Positions 25,380 through 33,948 are shown, counted from the stretch's first letter. The stretch is 64,000 bases of DNA from CAIVAT01 sp964387205 (GCA_964387205.1 CAYLVY010000002.1:1-64000); one strand, 5' to 3'. Translations and numbers: made by a program. The notes: generated by a model from the sequence alone, not told the origin.

Positions 25380-25947
25380 GATTGTCGGTGTTTTTTGGCA
25401 TGATCTCGTCACGGCGAAGGATAGCACCATCATCTCCGGTAGTCAGTTCAAACATCCTGACATGACCGGCCGACCGGCAATGATAAACGATCTCAAAGTT
25501 TATCCTGACCTCCGGCAGCGGGTCGTGGGTGATGATGCACTCCCGCAACAAATCCATACTGCCGGAATATTGGATCTGGACCTTTTTTATCCGGTAATTG
25601 CGGCATCCGGATGAGAGCTGTGCAAGTAACTTCTCCCGGGCGCCCCCTGGCAAATCCTGCATGGATGCCAGCAGTTCAACATCCTCGAGGTTTCCCAGGG
25701 AGTCGAATTCCACACTGTATTGATTTTCACCGATCCGGAATTTCGCTTCTACCGTCCACCTTGTGAGTCCCTCCTCCTTGTACCACCTTACTTTTCCGGT
25801 CTCAGGGAGGGATCTTATAAATTGAAGGGCGCGGTCAGGCACTTTTTTCCCGTGCAGCCGGTATTCCTTTTCAAATTTCTTCTGCGGAAATGCATGACCG
25901 GCCGCAATTACAAATGCAAATAACAACGACAGGTGTCTGATCGGCAT
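25369..25947 (-). CDS. periplasmic PepSY-like protein, unknown function
   Basis: A 192-residue protein with a signal peptide (LSLLFAFVIAAGHAFPQ). Two repeats of a strand-turn-strand pattern (KVRWYKEEGLTRWTVEAKF; QYSVEFDSLGNLEDVEL; then VRINFEIVYHCRS) are reminiscent of PepSY/BLIP-like domains of periplasmic metal or protease-inhibitor proteins, but no signature is firm. It begins 1 base after the ferritin-like stop and overlaps the DUF2490 start, so it belongs to the same transcript. Confidence 0.7.
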   Translation of the reverse strand: MPIRHLSLLFAFVIAAGHAFPQKKFEKEYRLHGKKVPDRALQFIRSLPETGKVRWYKEEGLTRWTVEAKFRIGENQYSVEFDSLGNLEDVELLASMQDLPGGAREKLLAQLSSGCRNYRIKKVQIQYSGSMDLLRECIITHDPLPEVRINFEIVYHCRSAGHVRMFELTTGDDGAILRRDEIMPKNTDNLED

Positions 25948-25948
25948 C

Positions 25949-26461
25949 TTACATCCTGAGTTTTCGCATATCTTCCTTCATCCGGTTAAGGTCGTTGAGC
26001 CAGTCCTCAATATCCTGTTCATGTTCCAGTTCCTCGTTCAGGATGGCAACGGCCATCTGGTGGGTGGAGTGATCCTTACCGGATGTAAAATCGGCTATTT
26101 CCTTATATCTGTTGATGGCGCAGCGCTCTCCGCGGAGATTCTGCTCCAGGATTGCCTCTACATAAGGATTGTCAGGCTCTTCGTAATCGCAACGGCTGAA
26201 CTTCGGCCATTCCGAAGGGTTCAGCAACGGGGTACCTCCCAATTGAATGATCCGGTTGACCACCAGTTCGGCATGGCTCAACTCCTGGGTGGCGTGGAGC
26301 AGTAGCTCGGGTTCAATCTCGCTGCGCATCGGGCCTTCCATCAGGCGGGCGCCAATCCAGTACTGGTAATAGGCCAGCCACTCTTCGGCCAGGGCTTCAT
26401 TCAACATCCTGAGTAATTCAGTCTTGTCAATGTCTAAAATTTCAATGGCATGTTTTCCCAT
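25949..26461 (-). CDS. ferritin-like (Dps-like) iron-binding protein
   Basis: A 170-residue four-helix ferritin-like protein. Di-iron ligands appear as E in NEALAEEWLAYYQYW, ExxH in ATQELSHAEL, E in NLRGERCAINRYKE and ExxH in LNEELEHEQD. Two cysteines (SRCDYEE and GERC) near the third helix recall the Dps-like/thioferritin group, but this is inferred. Such proteins oxidise and store iron and detoxify peroxide. The frame is open 70 codons further upstream over the divergent promoter; MGKHAIEIL at 26461 is the true start. It heads a six-gene minus-strand operon down to 21101. Confidence 0.85.
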   Translation of the reverse strand: MGKHAIEILDIDKTELLRMLNEALAEEWLAYYQYWIGARLMEGPMRSEIEPELLLHATQELSHAELVVNRIIQLGGTPLLNPSEWPKFSRCDYEEPDNPYVEAILEQNLRGERCAINRYKEIADFTSGKDHSTHQMAVAILNEELEHEQDIEDWLNDLNRMKEDMRKLRM

Positions 26462-26494
26462 AATATTTAGTTTTTGAATGTTGATTTGATTTTT

Positions 26495-26502
26495 CAAAAA
26501 TA
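26495..26502 (-). promoter_or_regulatory. -7 promoter box of the ferritin-MbnP operon (TATTTTTG)
   Basis: A TAnnTTTG match 33 bases upstream of the ferritin-like ATG, in the 85-base divergent gap shared with the DUF134 regulator. The two opposing -7 boxes are only 30 bases apart, so a single bound regulator could affect both. Confidence 0.5.
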
Positions 26503-26532
26503 ACGAAAACGAACCAAAGTTCATAAATTTTG

Positions 26533-26540
26533 TATTTTTG
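26533..26540 (+). promoter_or_regulatory. -7 promoter box of the DUF134 gene (TATTTTTG)
   Basis: A TAnnTTTG match ending 6 bases before the ATG at 26547. The transcript would be almost leaderless. The box overlaps the TTG that opens the frame at 26538, which rules that codon out as start. Confidence 0.5.
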
Positions 26541-26546
26541 TCACCT

Positions 26547-27143
26547 ATGCCCCGCCCAAAAAGAAAACGGACCATAAGCAGGCCTCCTGTGATGGAAGGC
26601 TTTAAACCATTCGGTTCTCCCATTTCCGATCTGGAACCCGTTATCCTGTTCTTCGAGGAATATGAAGCCATCCGGTTGCTGGATTACTTAGGGTTGAACC
26701 AGGAGGAGGCGGCCAATGCCATGTCGGTTTCGCGTCCAACCCTGACCCGGATCTACGAAAAGGCACGGAGGTCGGTTGCTGAAGCCTTCATGGAGGGAAA
26801 AGCCATCTTTATCGAGGGAGGGGATTACCACACCGAAGATTGCTGGTATCGATGCAGCGCCTGTTACAAACTCATTATCAGTAAGGATAAGGCCCATGCC
26901 TGTCCCTATTGCAGATCAAATGACATTCGGCTTATCAACACAGGGACATCATGCAGTTGTATGAAGGAATCTGACGAGGACGAAGGGTTCTGCATTTGCC
27001 TCACGTGCCAGACGCGGATCCCGCATGAACCAGGAGTGCCGTGCCGGGAGAAAAAATGTCCGTCATGCGGCAATTCTATGATGCGGGAGAATAGTTATCA
27101 CCACAAGCTTTACCTTAGCAAGAGCAGGATACCCGGTCAATAG
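26547..27143 (+). CDS. DUF134 DNA-binding protein with zinc-ribbon tail
   Basis: A 198-residue protein. It opens with the DUF134 signature MPRPKRKRTI, then EEYEAIRLLDYLGLNQEEAANAMSVS, a sigma-70-region-4-like helix-turn-helix, and the EGGDY block. Residues about 95-190 add cysteine-rich zinc-ribbon segments (CSACYK...CPYC; CLTC...CPSC) beyond the basic family. DUF134 proteins are predicted DNA-binding regulators. Its divergent position suggests control of the ferritin-TonB operon, possibly in response to metal or redox state (inference). Confidence 0.85.
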   Translation: MPRPKRKRTISRPPVMEGFKPFGSPISDLEPVILFFEEYEAIRLLDYLGLNQEEAANAMSVSRPTLTRIYEKARRSVAEAFMEGKAIFIEGGDYHTEDCWYRCSACYKLIISKDKAHACPYCRSNDIRLINTGTSCSCMKESDEDEGFCICLTCQTRIPHEPGVPCREKKCPSCGNSMMRENSYHHKLYLSKSRIPGQ

Positions 27144-27147
27144 TGTC

Positions 27148-27582
27148 TCAGCGCCCCCCTTTCATTGCGGTGTGAATGTCATCACGAAGGGCCATCCGGA
27201 ATTTTCCCGGATTGTCCTGTGCATTCGAAAAAGCAAAACCGGTCAGGTCTTTTTTCACCTCCTTTCCTCCGGAATAGGATACCAGATACAGCGCCTGGGC
27301 ATTGATATCGAACCTTGCAATGGTGGCTGCAAACTTCGGATCAGCCGTGTTGATAACCTGAAACCGGAGGAGACCGTCTTTAATGGCAGCGGAAAACTCG
27401 GTCTGCACCAGTTTCCGGGTGTGCTCTTCGATCGACTGATCGATCGGACATCGCTCAGAAGTGTGAAAATAGAATAACTCGGTAACCGGTTTTACGCTCT
27501 CCGGCGCTTTCTTCTGGGCAAATACCGGTGAAGAACACGAAAGTATCATCCAGCCGGCCAGGAACAATATAATGTAATGCAT
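27148..27582 (-). CDS. ArsF-family thioredoxin-like exported protein
   Basis: A 144-residue protein with a lipobox-like signal (GWMILSCSSPVFAQ). The mature part matches the family often labelled nitrophenyl compound nitroreductase subunit ArsF: ELFYFHTSERCPIDQSIEEHT at the redox end, then the QVINTADPKFAATIARFDI block. The usual second cysteine of the motif is missing here (RCPIDQS), so disulfide chemistry is doubtful. The long frame start at 27672 was rejected in favour of the ATG at 27582, next to a promoter box. It converges on the DUF134 gene with 4 bases between stops. Confidence 0.7.
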   Translation of the reverse strand: MHYIILFLAGWMILSCSSPVFAQKKAPESVKPVTELFYFHTSERCPIDQSIEEHTRKLVQTEFSAAIKDGLLRFQVINTADPKFAATIARFDINAQALYLVSYSGGKEVKKDLTGFAFSNAQDNPGKFRMALRDDIHTAMKGGR

Positions 27583-27591
27583 TTTTTTTTG

Positions 27592-27599
27592 CAAAAATA
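27592..27599 (-). promoter_or_regulatory. -7 promoter box of the ArsF-like gene (TATTTTTG)
   Basis: A TAnnTTTG match ending 9 bases before the ATG at 27582, separated from it by a run of A. A very short leader is implied. The 204-base gap to dsrC also carries TACTTTAG near 27682 on the plus strand, a poor match that might serve dsrC. Confidence 0.5.
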
Positions 27600-27786
27600 A
27601 CAAAGAATAGTGATATTTATGCGATATGTCGCCGCATTTTTGATTTCTGATATTTAGAGCCGTTTTAAACACCTTTTTTCATACTTTAGCGGTCCTGTAA
27701 TCAGAACTTCCCGAATATAACCAACATGGACGCGGAGAAGCATATAGAGCCACCGCTGCGTGCAAACACAACAACCTGTATCCGAC

Positions 27787-28104
27787 ATGGCAACATTGGA
27801 AATAGAAGGAAAAGTCTTCGAAGTTGACGGTGATGGATTTCTGTCAGATCCCTCGCTGTGGAATGAAGAGGTAGCCCGGTTATTCGCCCTTTACGACGGT
27901 ATTGCCGATCTGAACGACCGGCATTGGTCTATTGTGAAGGTCATACGCAACCATTTTGAAGAAAAAGGAAATGCCCCGATGATCCGGACAATATGTCAGG
28001 AAACCGGCATCAAACTTCGTGAAATCTACGAATTATTCCCGTTAGGGCCGGCCCGTGGCGCCTGCCGGGTTGCCGGTCTTCCCAAACCCGACGGATGCGT
28101 CTGA
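27787..28104 (+). CDS. dsrC: DsrC, sulfur-carrier protein with both redox cysteines
   Basis: A 105-residue DsrC/TusE-family protein that carries sulfur as a persulfide or trisulfide. The C-terminal arm is GACRVAGLPKPDGCV, with Cys104 penultimate and Cys93 eleven residues before it. Both are required for the DsrC trisulfide cycle, whereas TusE proteins keep only one. The ATG at 27787 starts the conserved MATLEIEGK; an upstream GTG at 27760 is not needed. The DsrM-like gene follows after 10 bases and the DsrK-like gene after that, the partners expected to recycle DsrC. No dsrAB genes are in the window. Confidence 0.93.
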   Translation: MATLEIEGKVFEVDGDGFLSDPSLWNEEVARLFALYDGIADLNDRHWSIVKVIRNHFEEKGNAPMIRTICQETGIKLREIYELFPLGPARGACRVAGLPKPDGCV

Positions 28105-28114
28105 TATCCATGCT

Positions 28115-28735
28115 ATGTTCTGGTATCATTACCTCTCCTTATTTGCGCTGCTTACCTGCCTGGTGGCTTTGGGCTACCACCTGATCCGGGTGATCCGTGC
28201 CGGAAGACCGCAAGACTGGTCTCAACCGGTCGGGAATGTTACGGCTTCGGTGGTCTATTCGTTCACGGGCGCCATGAGCCCTGCAAAAAAGGAGTCGGCC
28301 TATCTGCATCTGCCAACCTATACTGCCGGCATGATTTATCATCTCGGCACTTTTCTGGCTATTGCCCTCTTTTTCATCTTTATACTAAAATTCCCAAAAC
28401 ATTACGTGCTGTGCATCATCCTGGCATCTGTCCTGGCCGTTTCTTCTCTCTGCGGGATTGGCATACTGATCAAAAGAATGGTAAAGCCATCCCTGCGGTC
28501 ACTATCCTCCCCGGATGACTATATTTCCAACGTACTGGTGACCCTTTTCCAGGCATGTACAGTCATGATGCTACTGTTGCCGGACACAGAAGCGGTCTAT
28601 TTTGTGATCACCGCTTTGCTCCTTTTTTACATTCCTGCCGGAAAATTGAGACATGCCATCTATTTTTTTGCGGCGAGGTATCACCTGGGGGTTTTCTTCG
28701 GGCACCGCAATGTCTGGCCTCCAAAACCACTATAA
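28115..28735 (+). CDS. DsrM-like (NarI-type) membrane heme b subunit
   Basis: A 206-residue protein with five predicted membrane helices, the size and layout of DsrM/HdrE/NarI-type cytochromes. Candidate heme ligands are histidines in TAGMIYHLGTF and KLRHAIYFFAARYHLG. In DsrMK complexes this subunit passes electrons between menaquinol and the DsrK iron-sulfur subunit. The ATG at 28115 is 10 bases after the dsrC stop; the frame is open further upstream but overlaps dsrC. The DsrK-like gene begins 8 bases downstream. The menaquinone gene mqnC at 36.2 kb is consistent with the electron donor. Confidence 0.82.
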   Translation: MFWYHYLSLFALLTCLVALGYHLIRVIRAGRPQDWSQPVGNVTASVVYSFTGAMSPAKKESAYLHLPTYTAGMIYHLGTFLAIALFFIFILKFPKHYVLCIILASVLAVSSLCGIGILIKRMVKPSLRSLSSPDDYISNVLVTLFQACTVMMLLLPDTEAVYFVITALLLFYIPAGKLRHAIYFFAARYHLGVFFGHRNVWPPKPL

Positions 28736-28743
28736 CACTGCCG

Positions 28744-30037
28744 ATGAGCCACCCGGAAAATGACAAACTGAATAAGGCCCTTTCGGTTTTTGGCAACCCG
28801 AACGACGGAAAATTGCTGACACATCTCAACAGTTGTGTCCATTGCGGGTTGTGTGCCGAAAGTTGTCTTTACTTTACCGCTACCGGTGATACCCGGTTCA
28901 CACCCGCCCGAAAAGTGGAACTGGTCAGTTCCATTTACAGGCGATATGGTACGGTAACCGGCAAATACTTTCCGTGGCTTGTCAATGCCAGGGAGCTGGA
29001 CGATCAGACCCTTGAAGAGCTGACCGACCAGCTATTCGGCGCCTGCACCATCTGCGGACGTTGCACCCTCCACTGCTCGATCGGAATCGATATCGGCTAT
29101 CTGGTCCGGACCGGGCGCCGGATGTTGTCGGAACTCGACATGGTCCCGAAAACCCTTCAATCTACCGTCGATGCCGCAGTTGAAACCGGCAACAACATGG
29201 CCATCACCAAAGAGGAGTTTGTCTCCACCATCCGGTGGATGGAAGAGGAACTTCAGGATGAAACCGGTGATCCTAAAGCCACCATCCCACTGGACGAACC
29301 CGGTAAAAAAGTTTTATATACCCTGAACCCGAGGGAGCCAAAATTTTTTCCCCTGTCGATATCCGCGATGGCCAAGATATTTTATGCCGCAGGCGAAAGC
29401 TGGACTTTGTCGACACGGATGTATGATGTTACCAATTATGCCTATTTTAGTGGAAACCAGGATGAGGCAGCGCTGATTGCGCAGCGTTTAAAAGAAGAAG
29501 CCCTTTCGATGCAGGCCAGTCAGGTTGTCCTGGCCGAGTGCGGCCACGGTTCGAGGGCCTTCCGGTGGGAAGGGCCCAATTATCTCCGAAGCAATGCCAT
29601 TTGAGACCATCACTTCAGTTGAACTAATCGCCGGGTATATGCGGGAGGGAAAAATAAAGACCGATCCAGGCAAAATAACCCAGGCTGTTACCCTTCACGA
29701 CCCATGTAACCTGGTTCGCAGCGGAGGCATAGTGGAGGAACAACGTTATATATTGAGACAGTTTATCGGCGATTTCCGGGAGATGGCGCCGTACGGAATT
29801 GACAACTACTGCTGTGGGGGCGGAGGAGGTCAGCTTGCCATGAGCGAATACAATGAACGACGGATGACCATAGCCGGGGTTAAAGCCGATCAGATCAAAA
29901 AAACCGGCGCCCGGATTGTCGTTACCCCTTGTCATAATTGCGTCGATCAGTTAATCCAGACCAATCAGGCTTACCGGCTTGGTGTGCAGATTAAAACCCT
30001 TGCCGAGGTCGTCGCCGATGCCTTGATCCTGACCTGA
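28744..30037 (+). pseudogene. DsrK/HdrD-like iron-sulfur subunit, interrupted by a frameshift
   Basis: Two adjoining frames encode one protein. The first (28744-29604, 286 residues) has two ferredoxin-type CxxCxxCxxxC clusters (CVHCGLCAESC and CTICGRCTLHC) and reaches AECGHGSRAFRWEGPN before a TGA. The second continues to 30037 with HDPCNLVR, NYCCGGGGG and TPCHNC, the CCG-type ligands of the noncubane [4Fe-4S] site of HdrD/DsrK. Removing one C of the pair at 29586-29587 joins them as NYLEAMPFETI and gives 430 residues, the normal family length. A sequencing or assembly error, a real mutation or a programmed shift are all possible. All ligand motifs are intact. Confidence 0.85.
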
Positions 30038-30061
30038 TTCAACTTCCTATTTTAACCGCAT

Positions 30062-31222
30062 ATGAGTAAACTCATCTATCTTGACAATTCTGCTACCACT
30101 TTCCCCAAACCGGATGTGGTATATGACTTCATGTGTAACTTTTACCGTGATCACGGTGTGAATCCCGGCCGCTCCGGTTTCGATGCCGCCATCGAGACCG
30201 AGGAGGTAGTGCACTCCACCCGGAAGATGCTGACCGATCTTTTCAATGGCGACGATCCCAACCGGCTGACTTTCAGTTACAATGCCAGTGATTCGCTCAA
30301 TATGGTACTGATGGGACTGGCCCGACCGGGTGATCATGTGGTGACTACCATGCTGGAGCACAACTCGGTGCTGAGGCCGTTGCATCACCTGATGATCGAC
30401 AAGGTAGTGGAGTTGACCCATGTTCCGTTCGACAGTTACGGTTATGTAGATCCGGAAGATATCCGCAAAGCGATCCGGAAAAACACCCGCATGGTGGTGG
30501 TAAACCACAGTTCCAATGTGATCGGAACGGTTCAGCCGATTGCCGAAATCGGAAAAGTGTGCCGTGAAGCCGGGGTATATTTTGTGGTGGACAGCAGTCA
30601 GAGCGCCGGCGCCATCCCGATCGACATTAAGGCGATGAATATTGACGTGCTGGTTTTCACCGGTCATAAATGCCTGATGGGCCCCACCGGGATCGGCGGT
30701 TCATATGTCGGGGAGGAGGTGCCGGTGCGGGGCACCCGGTTTGGGGGCACAGGGGTGCGGTCGGCCCAGAAAACCCATCTGGAGGAATTTCCGTACCGGC
30801 TGGAATGCGGCACACTCAATTTGCTGGGAGTTGCCGGACTCCATGCCGGTGTAAAATGGGTTACGGAGCAGGGTATTGAAAACCTTCACCGGAAGGAGAT
30901 TGCCTTGTGGGACCGACTCCGGAAAGGGGTACAGGAAATCGCTAATGTAGTCACTTATTGCGCCCACAGTCCTGAAAACCAAAATCCGGTTCTAAGCCTG
31001 AACGTCAACGGATTTGAATCGGGAGACGTGGGTACCATGCTGGATGTGGATTACAATATAGCCTGCCGGACAGGATTGCAATGTGCCCCGCTGGTGCACG
31101 TTGGCATCGGAACGGATAAAATTCACGGGACGGTAAGGCTCAGCATTGGCCCGTTCAATACCGGGGAGCACATTGATGCAGCAATCCTCGCTATCGGGGA
31201 GATCGCTTCCATTCGCAAATAA
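30062..31222 (+). CDS. cysteine desulfurase-like class V aminotransferase
   Basis: A 386-residue PLP enzyme. It opens with IYLDNSATTFPKP. The PLP lysine lies in VFTGHKCLMGPTG, preceded by HSSNVIGTVQP, and the candidate sulfur-accepting cysteine is in ACRTGLQCAPL. This is the SufS/CsdA-like branch of cysteine desulfurases that takes sulfur from cysteine or a related donor. It lies 24 bases after the dsrK-like gene, so it is the fourth gene of the dsrC operon and may load DsrC or another carrier (inference). The catalytic activity itself is not proven by sequence. Confidence 0.87.
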   Translation: MSKLIYLDNSATTFPKPDVVYDFMCNFYRDHGVNPGRSGFDAAIETEEVVHSTRKMLTDLFNGDDPNRLTFSYNASDSLNMVLMGLARPGDHVVTTMLEHNSVLRPLHHLMIDKVVELTHVPFDSYGYVDPEDIRKAIRKNTRMVVVNHSSNVIGTVQPIAEIGKVCREAGVYFVVDSSQSAGAIPIDIKAMNIDVLVFTGHKCLMGPTGIGGSYVGEEVPVRGTRFGGTGVRSAQKTHLEEFPYRLECGTLNLLGVAGLHAGVKWVTEQGIENLHRKEIALWDRLRKGVQEIANVVTYCAHSPENQNPVLSLNVNGFESGDVGTMLDVDYNIACRTGLQCAPLVHVGIGTDKIHGTVRLSIGPFNTGEHIDAAILAIGEIASIRK

Positions 31223-31245
31223 CGACCCTACGGGATTCCTTGCGG

Positions 31246-32754
31246 TCATTCTTCTTCCTCTGCCAGCGGAAGGGTGAAAATAAAGGTGCTTCCCTCTCCG
31301 GGCTTACTTTCAGCCCGGATACTGCCACCGTTTTTGGTGATGAATTCATGGCACAGCAACAAACCGAGACCGCTTCCTTTCTCGTTTTCCGTACCTGTGG
31401 TCGTGTTTACCGATTCGATCCGGAACAGTTTCGACACCTCGGCCGGGGTCATACCGATTCCTGTATCGGCCACTGAAACCTCTGCCATTTTTGCTTTTCT
31501 GACAGCGGTAATCTCAACCTCACCATTGAAACCGGTATATTTCAGAGCGTTGCTGATCAGGTTTCGTATCACTGCAGCCACCATATTTTCATCGGCAAAA
31601 ACCCTGATGGTCTCCTCCACCTCACAGTTCATCCTGATCCTCTTATGATAAGCGGATGCACCGAATGTGTCAGTTTCCGTCTGAATGATAGCACTTAGAG
31701 ACAACGCTCCCGGTTTGAACGGCATCTTTCCGTTCTGAATTCTTGCCCATTCCAGCAGGTTTTCGGCCAACCTTTACACCTGAGCGGCAGAGGAGCGGAT
31801 TATCCCGGCATACTGTCTGATTACATCATTCTCCTGTTTTGAGGCTTCATTCCAGAGTATATTACTGAACCCCAGGATAGTATTGAACGGATTTCGTAAA
31901 TCATGTGCAATAATGGAAAAGAAAAGATCCCGTGCACTGATGGCCTGTTTAAGGCTTTCATTGATCTTTCGGATCTGATCCTCTGCGTTTTTTCTGGCTG
32001 AAATATCTTCCACCATCCCTTCAAAATAGAGTATACCTCCATCCTCATCCTTTACAATACGCGCGCTCTCATTGACCATGAGGGTTCTGCCGTCTCTCGT
32101 TTTCCATGCCGCTTCCAGCCCGATCACCTCCCCATCCCTCATGATCTGTTCCAGAAATTTATCACGGGAATAGTCCGGTTCATATCCTTCTGCTTCCAGA
32201 TTTCGCCGGGATAACTCCTGCAATGACTGAAACCCTAACATCTTCAACAGAAAATCATTGGCCATCAAGATCCTGCCATCAGGAGTTGTCCTGTAAATGC
32301 CAACGGGTGCGTTTTCCACAATGTTACGGAACTCCTGTTCGGTAAATCTCAGCGCTTCTTCCGATTTTTTTACCCTTGTGATATCGAATAACAACATGGT
32401 GAAGAAGCCGGGAAATGTAGAAAAAATATTGATCCTGAGCCATTTGCCCAGTACCAGGCTCTTTCGTTCTATGATCCGGTTACCTCCGTTTTTTGCGATA
32501 TCGCCGCAAAATGCCAGCCAATCATCGCTTTCTTTGGAATAGCCGGAAAAAAGTTTGGATGCCCTTTGACCAGCGATTACCTGTCCGTGTATTCCGAACA
32601 GTGCTTCATACGCTTCGTTGACTTCAATAAACTCAAAATCAACCGGATTGCCGCCCTCGTCCTGTATGATCCTGCAAATCGCCACCCCACTCTGGGTCTG
32701 GCGCATGCTGGACTCGATCAATCCGCGGACCAACTTCTCATCCATCGATTCCAT
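31246..32754 (-). pseudogene. PAS-PAS sensor histidine kinase with an in-frame stop
   Basis: A cytoplasmic sensor kinase broken by one TAA (31774-31776). The upstream part has a PAS-like region (about 15-130), a second PAS domain with PAC (about 135-260) and the phosphoacceptor helix FFSIIAHDLRNPF. The downstream part has the N box (NLISNALKYTG), G1 (DTGIGM) and G2 (GSGLGLLL) of the ATPase domain. The reading frame is the same on both sides (SSAAQV-stop-RLAENLLEWAR). A tyrosine is a plausible original residue there, so a single base change would explain it. No transmembrane segment or paired response regulator is nearby. It converges on the dsrC operon. Confidence 0.8.
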
Positions 32755-32799
32755 AGGTGAAAATTAAAGTACTATTTACGTGTTGAAGGAAGCGTTTAT

Positions 32800-33948
32800 T
32801 CATTTATGTTGCATCCTGAGCGCACAAAACAGCAGATAACCCATCGCGGCGAGGAGGATCACCATCCCGCCGGTCTGGCCAAAATGATCCGCGACTACCC
32901 CCATCAGGGGAGGTATCACAGCCCCTCCCGAGATCCCCATCACCATCAACCCTGAAATCTCGTTACTATGAGATGGATTTCGCTGCAGGGCTGCCGAAAA
33001 AATAATGGAGAAGACATTGGCCAGGGCAAATCCGACAAGGAAAACCATCACCAGTATTGCCCATACATTGTTCAGGGGCAACATAGCGAGAGTTCCGGCC
33101 ATGGCCACCACCACACCGGTGATGAAGAATTTCCGGGGGGCCATCTTTGCCAGCAAAATGGCTCCGACAAAGGTTCCCGATGTCCTCGCAATGAAATAGA
33201 GACTTGTACCCAGTCCGGCCTGCTCCAGGGCAATATCACAACGTTCCATCAGGAATTTCGGGACAGTAATATTCAACCCGACATCGATCCCCACCACGGC
33301 CAGGATCCCGAGGAAAAATACCAGGATCATGGGATCGCGCAACAAACCAAAACTGGCGCCAAATGAGGAGGTTTTGCTCTTCTCGTGGTTTTCGGGAATA
33401 GCCGTCAGCATGAGCCATAGCATCGAGAGCAGGGTGACAGCGGCGAAAATCGGGAATATCAGTTTCCAGTTTCCCAGGCTTGAGGCGGCAAAGCCTGCAA
33501 TGACCGGACCAAGAAAGGCGGCAATGGCTTTGATAAACTGCCCCCAGGTCAGGCTGCTGGTAAGTAATTCGCCACGTACAACATTAGTCATCAACGGATT
33601 AAGAGATACCTGAAGAATAGTATTGCCAATTCCCAACAAGGCAAAAGCGACCAATACGACCCCAAAATGATAGGAGAATAATGGTACCAGCATGGCCACA
33701 AAAGTGATGACCATACTCAGGATCACTGTTTTCTTTCTTCCGAGCGAATTCATCACCACTCCGGCGGGAACAGCAAAGACCAGGAACCAGAGAAAGACCA
33801 TCATGGGAAGGAGGTTGGCGAGGGTATCGCTGAGGTCGAAGTCTTTTTTGACATAATTGGCCGAAATGCCAACCACATCAACAAAACCCATGATAAAAAA
33901 TCCGAAAAGGACTGGAAGAAGCCGGGAAAGGGAAGATTTGCTCTGCAT
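32800..33948 (-). CDS. MFS transporter, sugar:H+ symporter-like
   Basis: A 382-residue protein with about twelve membrane helices. The loop 2-3 motif reads NSLGRKKTVILS, the classic MFS signature, and the overall pattern (GNTILQVSLNPL; SGGAVIPPLMGVVAD) is that of the FucP/glucose-galactose transporter group common in Bacteroidota. The substrate cannot be fixed. The frame is open 24 codons further, but the promoter box at 33984-33991 places the start at the ATG at 33948. Confidence 0.85.
   Translation of the reverse strand: MQSKSSLSRLLPVLFGFFIMGFVDVVGISANYVKKDFDLSDTLANLLPMMVFLWFLVFAVPAGVVMNSLGRKKTVILSMVITFVAMLVPLFSYHFGVVLVAFALLGIGNTILQVSLNPLMTNVVRGELLTSSLTWGQFIKAIAAFLGPVIAGFAASSLGNWKLIFPIFAAVTLLSMLWLMLTAIPENHEKSKTSSFGASFGLLRDPMILVFFLGILAVVGIDVGLNITVPKFLMERCDIALEQAGLGTSLYFIARTSGTFVGAILLAKMAPRKFFITGVVVAMAGTLAMLPLNNVWAILVMVFLVGFALANVFSIIFSAALQRNPSHSNEISGLMVMGISGGAVIPPLMGVVADHFGQTGGMVILLAAMGYLLFCALRMQHK

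Noticed and set aside
27148..27582. Arsenic-resistance function suggested by the ArsF family label
   Set aside because: No other ars genes are nearby and the label reflects a database name, not evidence.
30047..30667. 206-codon frame antisense to the cysteine desulfurase-like gene
   Set aside because: It overlaps a clear PLP enzyme and has a His-rich, unstructured composition typical of shadows.
31246..31770. A separate small ATPase-domain protein downstream of the kinase
   Set aside because: It is in the same frame as the upstream part and lacks its own start context; a single stop in one kinase gene is simpler.
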